The notes: generated by a model from the sequence alone, not told the origin. Shown: positions 39,499-49,496, numbered from the stretch's first letter. The stretch: 64,000 nucleotides of DNA from an uncultured Lachnospiraceae bacterium (GCA_947243855.1 CAMXIK010000020.1:1-64000), one strand, 5' to 3'. Translations and numbers: made by a program.

Positions 39499-40347
39499 AT
39501 GACAGCATTACAGAAATTCGGACATTACTTAGTGATTTTTATCAAATATTTATCGTTGGTGTTCTTTTCTTTCGTGGCGGTACTGCCGGTGGTTTCCTGT
39601 GTGATCACGGCCTTTAAGTCGGAGGAGGAGTACCAGAGCACGAACGTGATGACGCTGCCCATGAGCTGGGCGAATCCGGATAACTTTTTGCAGGCTTTTG
39701 ACCGGGCGAACATGGGGCGGGCGTTTATCAACTCCACCATCGTTTTGGTCACCGTGCTCGTGGTGTCTGTGCTTGTAGGTACGTCTCTGGCCTATGTGCT
39801 GAACCGCTTTCAGTTTCCGGGCAACGGCCTGATCAGAAATCTCTTCCTCTTTGCGACCCTGCTTCCGGGCGTTGCCATGCAGGTTGCGGTGTACGAGATT
39901 ATGACCAACCTGAATTTTATCAATACGCTTCACGGTTATATTATCATGATGTGCGGCACGGACGTAATTGCGATTTACATTTACATCCAGTTCTTTGAAA
40001 ATATCAGCGTGTCGCTCGATGAATCGGCGATTATCGACGGCGCGTCCTACTTTACGATTTACTCTAAGATTTTGCTGCCCCTGTTAAAACCGGCCATCGT
40101 GACGGCCTGTATTTTAAAGGGCGTAGGCACTTACAACGAGTATTACTGCGCGAACTTGTATTTGCAGAATAAAAAGCTTCTGCCGACGGTGGCTACCAGC
40201 CTTTATACCTTCGTGGGTCCTCTGGGCAGCAAGTATAACCTGATCTGCGCGGGCGTGATCATTTCCCTCCTGCCGGCCCTGATCGTCTTTATCCTGTTCC
40301 AGAAGCAGATCTACAGCGGCATGACCGCTGGCTCTGTCAAAGGTTAG
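39499..40347 (+). CDS. Sugar ABC transporter permease
   Basis: EAA loop DESAIIDGASYFTIYSKILLPLL; C-terminal SGMTAGSVKG. Confidence 0.93.
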   Translation: MTALQKFGHYLVIFIKYLSLVFFSFVAVLPVVSCVITAFKSEEEYQSTNVMTLPMSWANPDNFLQAFDRANMGRAFINSTIVLVTVLVVSVLVGTSLAYVLNRFQFPGNGLIRNLFLFATLLPGVAMQVAVYEIMTNLNFINTLHGYIIMMCGTDVIAIYIYIQFFENISVSLDESAIIDGASYFTIYSKILLPLLKPAIVTACILKGVGTYNEYYCANLYLQNKKLLPTVATSLYTFVGPLGSKYNLICAGVIISLLPALIVFILFQKQIYSGMTAGSVKG

Positions 40348-40429
40348 ACTAGCGTATGGTGAAGTTGTACAAAAAGCGGATGTCCTTTTGAGACAAGATG
40401 CTGTTTTTACGAAAAAGGGCGCAAGTGGA

Positions 40430-40457
40430 TTGACATTATCAAGATTTACTTTATAAT
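40430..40457 (+). promoter_or_regulatory. Sigma70 promoter for epimerase-GH130 operon
   Basis: TTGACA-N16-TATAAT; shares 17-mer TTTACTTTATAATTTAA with the LacI-gene promoter. Confidence 0.82.
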
Positions 40458-40565
40458 TTAATTAACAGTTAAGTTATTTCGCTCGCTTTTAAGCTAAATA
40501 TTAAGCTGGAAGCGGGCGAAACGCTTATACAGACGGGAAAAGGGAAAAAAGGAGGGGAGACTACC

Positions 40566-41735
40566 ATGATGGTGGAAGAGGTCAGAAAGCATCTGACAGA
40601 CTGCATTATTCCTTTTTGGAAGGGGCTTCGGGACGATGAGAACGGCGGCTATGCCGGTTACATGGATTACGACCTGAATGTGGACAAAAAGGCGGTGAAG
40701 GGATGTATCTTAAACAGCCGCATTACGTGGTTTTTTGCAAACGCTTATATGGCGCTTAAGGACGAGTCGCTGTTAGCGGAAGCAAGACACGGTTACGAGT
40801 TTATGCAGAAATACTGCGTGGATCAGGAGAAGGGCGGGGTTTACTGGTCGGTAGACTACAAGGGCACGCCGGAGGATACGACCAAGCATACGTACAATCA
40901 GGCTTTTTCGATTTATGCGCTTTCTTCTTATTATGACGCGTCAAAGGACGAGGGCGCGTTAAAGACGGCCATGGAGCTGTTTCATATCATCGAGGAGCGC
41001 TGCATGGACGAGATCGGCTATAAGGAAGCGTTCGACAGGGAATTTCGTGAGATCGAAAACGATAAGCTTTCCGAGAACGGCGTGATCGCGGATAAAACCA
41101 TGAATACCCTGCTGCATGTGTTCGAGGCGTACACGGAGCTTTACCGGGTAAGCGGCGACGGGGCGGTGAAAAAGAGGCTCATGTGGATTCTAGACACCAT
41201 TGCGGAGAAGATTTATAATCCGGCGCTGCATAGACAGGAAGTGTTTTTTGACAGGGAAATGAATTCCATTTTAGACCTGCACTCCTACGGGCATGATATC
41301 GAGACGGCTTGGTTAATCAGAAGAGGAACGGATGTATTAGGGGATGATACATACACGGAGAAGATGCTGCCGATCATACTTGACTTAACTAGTCAAGTGT
41401 ATCGGACAGCCTTCGACGGACACTCTCTTGCCAATGAGTGCGAGAAGGGCGTGGTCGATGAAAACCGCATTTGGTGGGTGCAGGCGGAGACGCTGATCGG
41501 CTTTTTGAACGGATACCAGCTCGCGCCGGAGCACACGGAGTATCTGGAAGGCGCGCGGTCGGTATGGAGCTTTATCAAGGAGCACGTAATCGATAAGCGG
41601 CCCGGTTCCGAGTGGTTCTGGGATGTGAACAAGGAAGGAAAGTCCGTCAGCGGGAAACCGATTGTGGAGCCTTGGAAATGTCCTTACCATAACGGGAGGA
41701 TGTGCTTGGAAGTGATCAGAAGGGGAATTGACTAG
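40566..41735 (+). CDS. AGE-family epimerase, probable cellobiose 2-epimerase
   Basis: CILNSRITWFFANAY, KHTYNQAFSIYALSSYYDAS, SYGHDIETAWLI, WWVQAETLIGF; adjacent GH130 genes. Confidence 0.87.
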   Translation: MMVEEVRKHLTDCIIPFWKGLRDDENGGYAGYMDYDLNVDKKAVKGCILNSRITWFFANAYMALKDESLLAEARHGYEFMQKYCVDQEKGGVYWSVDYKGTPEDTTKHTYNQAFSIYALSSYYDASKDEGALKTAMELFHIIEERCMDEIGYKEAFDREFREIENDKLSENGVIADKTMNTLLHVFEAYTELYRVSGDGAVKKRLMWILDTIAEKIYNPALHRQEVFFDREMNSILDLHSYGHDIETAWLIRRGTDVLGDDTYTEKMLPIILDLTSQVYRTAFDGHSLANECEKGVVDENRIWWVQAETLIGFLNGYQLAPEHTEYLEGARSVWSFIKEHVIDKRPGSEWFWDVNKEGKSVSGKPIVEPWKCPYHNGRMCLEVIRRGID

Positions 41736-41743
41736 AATAGGAA

Positions 41744-42931
41744 ATGGAGGAGAAAGCAATGCTGCATCAACAGTATTATGTAGAACTGGATAAGTACAAG
41801 AAGCTGATCGAACGCAAAAATGTGAAATCCGACAATTACAACGGTATTTACGACAGGTATCAGTATCCGGTGCTGACAAGGGAGCACATTCCGCTGCACT
41901 GGCGCTACGATTTAAACCCGGAGACAAATCCGTATTTTATGGAGCGTCTCGGCGTGAATGCGGTGATGAACTCTGGAGCCATCGAGCTGAACGGGAAGTA
42001 TTATCTGGTAGCCAGAATTGAGGGTAACGACAGGAAATCGTTCTTCGGCGTGGCGGAGAGCGACAACGGCATCGACGGTTTCAAGTTTTGGGATTATCCG
42101 ATTCTTTTACCGGACACCTGCCCGGAGGAGACGAACGTTTATGATATGCGTCTCACCAAGCATGAGGACGGTTATATTTACGGCGTGTTCTGTTCCGAGA
42201 GTAAGGACACCACGGTAAACGATCTGTCTGCGGCGGTGGCTGCGGCGGGTATTGTGAGGACGAAGGATTTAAAGAATTGGGAGCGGCTTCCCAATCTGGT
42301 AACTAAGCGTTCTCCCCAGCAGAGAAACGTGGTGCTGCATCCGGAATTTGTGGACGGTAAGTATGCTTTCTATACAAGACCCATGGACGACTTTATCGAG
42401 ACCGGGTCGGGCGGCGGCATCGGTTTTGGCCTGTGCGACGATATCACCCATGCGGTGGTGGATGAGGAGAAGATGACCTCCATCCGCAGATACCATACGA
42501 TTACCGAGGCGAAAAACGGCGCGGGCGCGCCTCCGATTAAAACGAAGGACGCGTGGATTCATATTGCCCACGGCGTGCGCAATACGGCGGCCGGACTGCG
42601 TTATGTGATCTATGCGTTTGCCACCGATTTAAAAGATCCTTCCAAGGTGATCGCGGAGCCGTCCGGTATGCTGATCGGCCCTAGAGACTGGGAGCGCGTG
42701 GGCGATGTGTCTAACGTCGTATTTACCAACGGCGCGATTGCGAAGGACAACGGCGAGGTTTATATCTATTATGCGGCCAGCGATACGAGAATGCACGTAG
42801 CCACAACGACCATCGACAAGCTGACGGACTATGTGTTCAATACGCCAAGAGACCCGTACCGTTCCGTGGAGTGCGTGGCGCAAAGATGCGACTTTATTAA
42901 GAAAAATCTGGAATTTTTGAAACAACAATAA
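41744..42931 (+). CDS. GH130 4-O-beta-D-mannosyl-D-glucose phosphorylase-type enzyme
   Basis: GH130 blades: [75 protein letters not shown]. Confidence 0.85.
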   Translation: MEEKAMLHQQYYVELDKYKKLIERKNVKSDNYNGIYDRYQYPVLTREHIPLHWRYDLNPETNPYFMERLGVNAVMNSGAIELNGKYYLVARIEGNDRKSFFGVAESDNGIDGFKFWDYPILLPDTCPEETNVYDMRLTKHEDGYIYGVFCSESKDTTVNDLSAAVAAAGIVRTKDLKNWERLPNLVTKRSPQQRNVVLHPEFVDGKYAFYTRPMDDFIETGSGGGIGFGLCDDITHAVVDEEKMTSIRRYHTITEAKNGAGAPPIKTKDAWIHIAHGVRNTAAGLRYVIYAFATDLKDPSKVIAEPSGMLIGPRDWERVGDVSNVVFTNGAIAKDNGEVYIYYAASDTRMHVATTTIDKLTDYVFNTPRDPYRSVECVAQRCDFIKKNLEFLKQQ

Positions 42932-42950
42932 AAGAAAGGCGGAAAAGAAA

Positions 42951-43973
42951 ATGAGCGAAGTAAAAATGATCAGTCCAGCGGTAAAGAATGTGCCTTGGCA
43001 GGAGAAGCCGGCAGGGCTTACAGGCGCGCCGATTTGGAGATACAGCGAGAACCCGATTATTGGCAGAAACCCGGTGGAAGGGGTTGCCAGAATTTTTAAC
43101 AGCGCGGTGATGCCTTATGAAGATGCGTTTATCGGCGTGTTCCGTGGGGAACAGGTAAACGGCATTCCCTATATCTATCTGGGACACAGCAAGGATGCGA
43201 TCCACTGGGAGTTTGAGAAGGAGAAGATTCCCTTTAAGGATGAGCAGGGCAATGATTTTATGCCGGTATACGCTTACGACCCCCGTCTGGTGAAGGTAGA
43301 AGATACTTATTATATTATTTGGTGTCAGGATTTCTATGGCGCGTCCATCGGTATGGCGAAGACCACGGATTTCAAGACCTTTACCAGAATTGAGAATCCG
43401 TTCATTCCGTTTAACAGAAACGCGGTGCTGTTCCCTAGAAAGATTAACGGAAACTTTGTGCTCTTAAGCCGTCCTTCCGATTCGGGACATACGCCTTTCG
43501 GCGATATATTCTTGAGCGAGAGCCCGGATATGGTGTATTGGGGGAAACACAGGCACGTGATGGGCAGAAGCTCCGAGTGGTGGGAGTCCGTTAAGATCGG
43601 CGGCGGCGCTGCTCCTATTGAGACAAGCGAAGGATGGCTGTTGTTCTACCACGGCGTGACCGGCACCTGCAACGGTCTTGTATATTCCATCGGCGGCGCG
43701 ATCCTCGATATCGATCAGCCGTCCAAGGTGCTGTACCGCTGCGAGAACTTCCTGCTGACCCCGGAGGAGTGGTATGAGGAGAGAGGCTTCGTGCCCAACG
43801 TATGCTTCCCCTGCGCTACCATTCATGACTCCGAGAGCGGTAAGATTGCCCTCTACTATGGCTGCGCGGACAGCTATGTGGGACTGGCGTTTACGAAGCT
43901 GGATGAGATCGTGGATTATATCAAGAAAAACAGCCACACGACCGAGTCCGATACGGAGATCGGGATTCGATAA
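42951..43973 (+). CDS. GH130 beta-1,4-mannooligosaccharide phosphorylase-type enzyme
   Basis: ENPIIGRNPVEGVARIFNSAVMPYEDAFIGVFRGE, AYDPRLVKVEDTYYIIWCQDFYG, GGGAAPIETSEGWLLFYHGV. Confidence 0.85.
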   Translation: MSEVKMISPAVKNVPWQEKPAGLTGAPIWRYSENPIIGRNPVEGVARIFNSAVMPYEDAFIGVFRGEQVNGIPYIYLGHSKDAIHWEFEKEKIPFKDEQGNDFMPVYAYDPRLVKVEDTYYIIWCQDFYGASIGMAKTTDFKTFTRIENPFIPFNRNAVLFPRKINGNFVLLSRPSDSGHTPFGDIFLSESPDMVYWGKHRHVMGRSSEWWESVKIGGGAAPIETSEGWLLFYHGVTGTCNGLVYSIGGAILDIDQPSKVLYRCENFLLTPEEWYEERGFVPNVCFPCATIHDSESGKIALYYGCADSYVGLAFTKLDEIVDYIKKNSHTTESDTEIGIR

Positions 43974-43975
43974 GG

Positions 43976-44103
43976 TGCGCGCATAAGCAGAGTCAAAAAG
44001 CGTCGCAGACTGGATACATGCTTGCATGTGAGACGGTTTGCGACGTTTTTTGACGAGCAACGCGAGCGAGGAATGCGGAGCATTTCGAGCCTGCTTATGC
44101 GCA
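43976..44103. repeat. Nested inverted-repeat element incorporating the mannan-operon terminator
   Basis: TGCGCGCATAAGCAG...CTGCTTATGCGCA outer arms; AGTCAAAAAGCGTCGCA...TGCGACGTTTTTTGAC; ACATGCTTGCATGT core. Confidence 0.8.
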
Positions 44104-44174
44104 AAATGAGAGGCCGTCGCATACTTTATAGCATATGGAATTATGAAAATATGAATGTGAAGGAGAGTAAAGCC

Positions 44175-45860
44175 ATGGCAATCGGATATCTGACCATGCA
44201 GGCGAGAACGGCTCATGAAGCGCTGCCTCTGCAGGGCGTACAGGTCACGGTACTGGACGATGAGCAGAACCGCATTTATGAGTTGACGACGGATGAAAAC
44301 GGCGAGACGAGAAGGGTCTCGCTGGAAACTATGGACAAACGCTACTCGCAGGATGAAAATTTTACGGGTACGCCTTATATCACCTACAATGTATTTGCGC
44401 AAGCGGAAGGATTTGATTCGGTTTCTGTTTCTGAGATTCCGATATTCGACGGGCAGTCGGCAATCCTTCCGCTTGTTCTTGTTCCCATTTCGGGGCAGCG
44501 GCAGGGCGGAATGCAGACGGAAATTATGGTGGGCGCGCCAGCAGTCGCCATGGAGGGAGAGCGGGAGCCGGAGGGCGATCTGCAAAGCGGGGAATCCCCG
44601 CAGGTGCTGCGGCAGGTCGCGATACCGAACCCGATCACGGTGCATCTGGGGACGCCGAATTCCGCAGCTTCTAACGTACAGGTGTCTTTTCCCGACTATG
44701 TGAAAAATGTGGCCAGCAGCGAGATCTATCCGACTTGGCCGGAGGCGTCTTTGCGGGCGAATATCTATGCGATGATCACGTTTGCGCTGAACCGGGTTTA
44801 TACGGAGTGGTATCGGGCGCAGGGGTATTCCTTTGACATTACGAATAGTACGTCGTATGACCAGTATTTTGTTTACGGACGGCCCATTTACGACTCGATC
44901 AGCAGGGTCGTAGACCAGATATTCAACGAATATGTCCGCAGGCAGGGGCAGCAGGCGCCCTATTTTACATCTTTCTGCAACGGCACCACCACGACCTGCA
45001 GGGGCATGTCCCAGTGGGGGACGGTGACGCTTGCGAATCAGGGCTATACGCCGATTAGGATTTTGCGGTATTATTATCCGGACGATGTGGAAATTGCGCA
45101 GACCAATGTCATCACGAATATGCTGACTTCCTATCCGGGGACCTTGCTCCGGGTGGGCAGCACAGGACTGGACGTGCAGACGATTCAAAACTATCTGCGG
45201 CGGATCAGGCAGAATTACCCGGCAATCCCGGCGATCACCGACCAGGAGGGCACCTTTGGGGACAGCACGCGGGCGGCGGTCGTGAAATTCCAGAATATTT
45301 TCGGGCTGGCGCCGGACGGCATTGTAGGAAAGTCTACTTGGTATAAAATTTCCAGCCTGTATACGGCAGTCACCAGACTGGCGGAGCTAAACAGCGAGGG
45401 GACAAATCTGGGCATCGGAACCGTGCCGCCCGCCTCTGTGCTGCGGGAGGGATCGAGGGGGCAGGATGTGATTACCTTACAGTATCTGCTCAGCTTAATC
45501 TCCGAATATTATCCCGACGTCCCGGCTTTATCCCAAGACGGTATTTTCGGCGCAGGGACGAAGCGGTCGGTCATTGCGTTCCAAAGAAGGATGGGGCTTG
45601 CGGCGGACGGTATTGTGGGTCCGGCCACGTGGAATGCGCTTTACAGAACCTATCAGGGAATTATGCAGAATGTGCCCACACCCAATCCGAATCCGACGCC
45701 CGATACGGGAGGCAGTTCTTTTACCTACACCGTGCGCGCAGGCGATACGCTGTGGCTTTTGGCAAACCGGTTTGGCACTACTGTGGATGAAATCATGCGG
45801 CTGAATGGCCTAAGAAGCGATCTCCTACAGATTGGGCAGGTGCTGCAGATTCCGTCATAA
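44175..45860 (+). CDS. Spore cortex-lytic (SleC-like) protein with two peptidoglycan-binding-1 domains and C-terminal LysM
   Basis: ORF 44022..45860; [26 protein letters not shown]; two LQ.L..I...YP.....DG.FG..T...V..FQ repeats; [24 protein letters not shown]. Confidence 0.82.
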   Translation: MAIGYLTMQARTAHEALPLQGVQVTVLDDEQNRIYELTTDENGETRRVSLETMDKRYSQDENFTGTPYITYNVFAQAEGFDSVSVSEIPIFDGQSAILPLVLVPISGQRQGGMQTEIMVGAPAVAMEGEREPEGDLQSGESPQVLRQVAIPNPITVHLGTPNSAASNVQVSFPDYVKNVASSEIYPTWPEASLRANIYAMITFALNRVYTEWYRAQGYSFDITNSTSYDQYFVYGRPIYDSISRVVDQIFNEYVRRQGQQAPYFTSFCNGTTTTCRGMSQWGTVTLANQGYTPIRILRYYYPDDVEIAQTNVITNMLTSYPGTLLRVGSTGLDVQTIQNYLRRIRQNYPAIPAITDQEGTFGDSTRAAVVKFQNIFGLAPDGIVGKSTWYKISSLYTAVTRLAELNSEGTNLGIGTVPPASVLREGSRGQDVITLQYLLSLISEYYPDVPALSQDGIFGAGTKRSVIAFQRRMGLAADGIVGPATWNALYRTYQGIMQNVPTPNPNPTPDTGGSSFTYTVRAGDTLWLLANRFGTTVDEIMRLNGLRSDLLQIGQVLQIPS

Positions 45861-45941
45861 GTATAGATTGTCTTTTTTGATAAGCGTGGTATACTGGAAT
45901 GAGAAATATCTTATTATCTTACGTGACGGAGGAACAGTTCG

Positions 45942-47300
45942 GTGAGAATTATCATAGCGGGAGACGGAAAGGTCGGCTCTACGCTGACGAGACAGTTGGT
46001 TGCGGAAGGACATGACATTACCCTGATCGATGCGAAAGCGGAGGTCTTGGAGGCCAGTGAGGAGCGGTATGATATCATGGCTGTGCAGGGAAACTGTGCA
46101 GCTATGGCGACGCTCCTGAAAGCCGGCGTGGAGGAGGCGGATATCCTTCTTGTCATGACCGGGGCGGACGAGGTTAATCTGCTCTGCTGCGCGATTGCCC
46201 ACGGCATGAATCCAAAACTACATACCATAGCCAGAATCCGTAATCCGGAATACAAGGATCAGATTTATCAGATGAGGCATCTGTTCGGATTGTCCATGGT
46301 GGTCAATCCTGAGGGGCAGGCGGCCGCCGAGATGGAGAGACTGATCAAGTACCCGGGTTTTTTGAAGAGGGACACGTTTGCCAAGGGCAAGGTAGAAATC
46401 GTAGAACTGCGGATCGGAGAGGACTCGAAACTCTGTAACGTAGGCCTTTATGATCTGCATAGTGTGGTGAAATGTAAGATTCTGGTCTGCGCGGTTTTGC
46501 GGGACAGTAAGGCAATCATCCCGGACGGTAATTTCGTATTGCAGTCCGGCGACCGGATTTTCGTGACGGCTTCCACCAGAGAATTGACTGTATTCCTCAA
46601 TAATATGGGAATTATCACGCATAGAGCGAAACGCGTGATTTTGTGCGGCGGCGGCCGGCTCAGCTTTTATCTGGCCCAGATCCTCAATCGGGACGGCCTT
46701 ATGGTGGAAATCATAGAGCAGGATTATGACAGATGCTTGTCGTTGGCAAATCAGCTCCCCGATGTGACGGTGGTGCATGGCGACGCCAGCAACGAGCTTT
46801 TGCTGGAGCGGGAAGGGATCGGGGAATGCGACGTGCTCGTCACATTGACCGGGGTGGACGAATTGAATTTATTTATTTCCCTGATCGGCAGCAATGCGGG
46901 CACACCTCAGATTATCACTAAGCTGGGGCGGCTTTCCAATAACCGGATTTTGGATAAGCTGTCTGTGGGAAGCACCATCAGCCCCAAGGATCTTTGCTGT
47001 AACGATATCGTGCGGTATGTGCGCGCGATCAGAAACCAGACTGGCGCGGCCCAAGCCGTCAACGTGATTGCGGACGGGCAGGCGGAGGCCATAGAGTTTA
47101 TTGTGGACGGAAATACCAAACATTGCGGCGAGCCGCTGAAAAAGCTGAAACTCAAGAAAAATATCCGTGTGGCGGGCATCAACAGGCATAACAGCTTTGA
47201 GATACCGAACGGCGATTCATTTTATGAAAACGGGGATGGCGTGATCATCGTCACAGGCAGGGATGAGGTTATTTATCAGCTTAACGATATTTTTGAATAG
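45942..47300 (+). CDS. trkA: Trk system potassium uptake protein TrkA (GTG start)
   Basis: Two TrkA-N domains (MRIIIAGDGKVGSTLTRQLVAEGHDITLID; VILCGGGRLSFYLAQIL) plus TrkA-C domains. Confidence 0.93.
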   Translation: MRIIIAGDGKVGSTLTRQLVAEGHDITLIDAKAEVLEASEERYDIMAVQGNCAAMATLLKAGVEEADILLVMTGADEVNLLCCAIAHGMNPKLHTIARIRNPEYKDQIYQMRHLFGLSMVVNPEGQAAAEMERLIKYPGFLKRDTFAKGKVEIVELRIGEDSKLCNVGLYDLHSVVKCKILVCAVLRDSKAIIPDGNFVLQSGDRIFVTASTRELTVFLNNMGIITHRAKRVILCGGGRLSFYLAQILNRDGLMVEIIEQDYDRCLSLANQLPDVTVVHGDASNELLLEREGIGECDVLVTLTGVDELNLFISLIGSNAGTPQIITKLGRLSNNRILDKLSVGSTISPKDLCCNDIVRYVRAIRNQTGAAQAVNVIADGQAEAIEFIVDGNTKHCGEPLKKLKLKKNIRVAGINRHNSFEIPNGDSFYENGDGVIIVTGRDEVIYQLNDIFE

Positions 47301-47311
47301 TTGGTGTCAGT

Positions 47312-48763
47312 ATGAATTACAGGATGATGGGAAAATTTATCAGCAGGATTTTGATGGTGGAGGCGGTGTTTATGCTTCCGGCCCTGCTGATTGCCGTATA
47401 TCACGGGGAAGAGAAGACGATATTTGGGTTTTTGACCGGAATGGTCATTACTCTTGTGGTGGCGCTGTTACTGTATCTGCTCTGCCGGAAAGCCAGAAAG
47501 GGTTTTTACGCGAGAGAGGGCTTGGTCTGTGTGGGCGCAAGCTGGATTATGATGAGTCTTTTGGGATGTCTTCCTTTTTATTTTTCGCGGGAGATTCCCC
47601 GTTTGATCGACGCGCTTTTTGAGACGGTTTCCGGGTTTACCACCACTGGCGCTTCCATTTTGCCGGAGGTAGAGTCCATGTCCATGGGAAATCTCTACTG
47701 GCGCAGCTTTACCCACTGGCTGGGCGGGATGGGCGTCTTGGTGTTTGTGCTGGCTATCGGCAGGGGCCGGGAAAAGGAAGGCTATACCATGCACCTGTTA
47801 CGGGCGGAGAGCCCCGGACCCAAGGTGGAAAAGCTGGTGCCCAAAATGAAGGACACCACGAAAATTCTATACGTGATCTATATTTTTCTTACGATCTTAA
47901 ATGTGATTTTCCTGCTGGCAGGCGGAATGCCTTTGTTTGACGCGGTGTGTACGGCTTACGGTACGGCGGGCACAGGCGGTTTTGGCATCAAGAACGACAG
48001 TATAGCGGGATACAGCCCTTACTTACAGAATGTCTGCACGGTGTTTATGCTGCTGTTCGGCGTGAACTTTAGCTGTTATTATATGCTGGCGATCCGTCAG
48101 GTCAAAAGCGTGTTTCGGGATGAGGAACTGCGCTTTTATCTGGGCATGGTGGCGGGAAGCATCCTGCTGATTGCCTGGAATATAAGAGGATTCTATGGGA
48201 CGGCGGAAGAAACCTTCCGCCACGCGGCGTTTCAGGTGGCGAGTATCGTCACAACGACCGGATTTGCAACTGCGGATTTCGACCTTTGGCCCAGCTTTTC
48301 CAAGGCGATTATTTTGGGGCTCATGATCGTGGGCGCCTGCGCGGGCAGTACCGGGGGCGGCTTTAAGTGCGGAAGGGCGCTGCTTCTGATTAAAAGCCTG
48401 CGGCGCAATGTGCGTCAGATTCTGCATCCGCGCAAGGTACAGGTAGTGCGTGTAAACGGGCAGATGGTGGGCGAACAGGTGCTGGATAATACGAACGCCT
48501 ATCTGGCGGCCTATGCCTTTATTGTGGTATTCAGTTTTTTGGTGATTTCGATTGATAATTTTTCCCCGATGACCAATTTTTCGGCGGTGCTGGCCTGTTT
48601 TAACAATATAGGCCCCGGTCTGGAAAGCGTAGGGCCTACGTGTAACTTTGGGGATTACGGCGTGGTGTCAAAGGCGATGTTGATCGTGGACATGCTGGCA
48701 GGCCGTCTGGAAATCTTCCCGATCCTGATTTTGTTTTCCAGAAGCACTTGGAGCGGAAGATGA
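47312..48763 (+). CDS. trkH: TrkH-family potassium uptake transmembrane protein
   Basis: Selectivity-type loops TTTGASI, YGTAGTGGFGIKNDS, VTTTGFATADFD, adjacent trkA. Confidence 0.92.
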   Translation: MNYRMMGKFISRILMVEAVFMLPALLIAVYHGEEKTIFGFLTGMVITLVVALLLYLLCRKARKGFYAREGLVCVGASWIMMSLLGCLPFYFSREIPRLIDALFETVSGFTTTGASILPEVESMSMGNLYWRSFTHWLGGMGVLVFVLAIGRGREKEGYTMHLLRAESPGPKVEKLVPKMKDTTKILYVIYIFLTILNVIFLLAGGMPLFDAVCTAYGTAGTGGFGIKNDSIAGYSPYLQNVCTVFMLLFGVNFSCYYMLAIRQVKSVFRDEELRFYLGMVAGSILLIAWNIRGFYGTAEETFRHAAFQVASIVTTTGFATADFDLWPSFSKAIILGLMIVGACAGSTGGGFKCGRALLLIKSLRRNVRQILHPRKVQVVRVNGQMVGEQVLDNTNAYLAAYAFIVVFSFLVISIDNFSPMTNFSAVLACFNNIGPGLESVGPTCNFGDYGVVSKAMLIVDMLAGRLEIFPILILFSRSTWSGR

Positions 48764-48770
48764 TTTGCAG

Positions 48771-48820
48771 GGCTTGACGGACGGCGCGGTTTGTGGGCTT
48801 GACAGACGGCGCGGTTTGTA
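48771..48820 (+). repeat. 25-bp tandem duplication
   Basis: GGCTTGACGGACGGCGCGGTTTGTG / GGCTTGACAGACGGCGCGGTTTGTA, 23/25 identical. Confidence 0.9.
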
Positions 48821-48916
48821 TCTTGAGAGAGCGTGCAGAGTGTGTTACACTGGATAGAGTAACGGGAGTCAACGCGGCAGCGCGGCTCCAAGGAACAGCA
48901 GGAATGGAGGCTATGT

Positions 48917-49186
48917 ATGATGGAAAAGGAAAACACCAGAGAAAACGGGAACGAGAATACGAAGGCGGCGGAAGCCGCGAAGGACATCGAGACGGAAGTC
49001 ATTCTCCAGTACCGCGAGTACGAGGTGAATATGGATGATGTGACCAAACGGGTCAAAGCTCACTATCTGGCGAAAGGCTACAAGGAAGAGTCCCTTGAAA
49101 ATATGCAGATCTATGTGAAACCAGAAGATTTCACGGCCTATTACGTGATCAATGACAGCGTTGTCGGAAAAGTAAATCTCTTCTAA
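48917..49186 (+). CDS. Small conserved hypothetical protein (DUF6465-like)
   Basis: 89-aa ORF with EVILQYREYEVNMDDVTKRVKAHYLAKGYKEESLENMQIYVKPED...AYYVIND. Confidence 0.6.
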   Translation: MMEKENTRENGNENTKAAEAAKDIETEVILQYREYEVNMDDVTKRVKAHYLAKGYKEESLENMQIYVKPEDFTAYYVINDSVVGKVNLF

Positions 49187-49494
49187 AAAAACGGTAAAAG
49201 CTCCACCGCGAATACCACGGCGCAGCACAGCACAGCCACCTGAAAGAGACTACACCCCTTCCATGCGAGGACGATACCAGCGAGAAGAGCGAGAAGTCCG
49301 GCAATGGGCGTTTGGGTGGCTTCCATGATGGCGGGGAAGGTCATGACCGCCAGCGTGGCGTAGGGTACATAAAACAGGAAGGACCGCAGATATTTGTTGG
49401 TGATTTCCTTACGGATCAGCGCCAAGGGCGTCATGCGGATCAGATAGGAGACAGCCGCCATCACGAAAATATAGCTCCAGATATTCTGTTCCAT
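49183..49494 (-). CDS. azlD: Branched-chain amino acid exporter subunit AzlD
   Basis: Four-TM AzlD-like protein downstream of azlC. Confidence 0.85.
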   Translation of the reverse strand: MEQNIWSYIFVMAAVSYLIRMTPLALIRKEITNKYLRSFLFYVPYATLAVMTFPAIMEATQTPIAGLLALLAGIVLAWKGCSLFQVAVLCCAVVFAVELLPFF

Positions 49495-49496
49495 TG

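Noticed and set aside
43464-45188. 574-aa ORF on the minus strand
   Set aside because: Antisense to a clear GH130 gene and the SleC-like gene; low-complexity Arg/His/Ile-rich translation typical of shadow ORFs in GC-rich codon frames.
31739-49055. TGAC-N7-GTCR sites at 31739-31753, 47433-47447, 49041-49055 and 49529-49543
   Set aside because: Different codon frame or ordinary codons and no TTAA core; compatible with chance, so excluded from the palindrome family.
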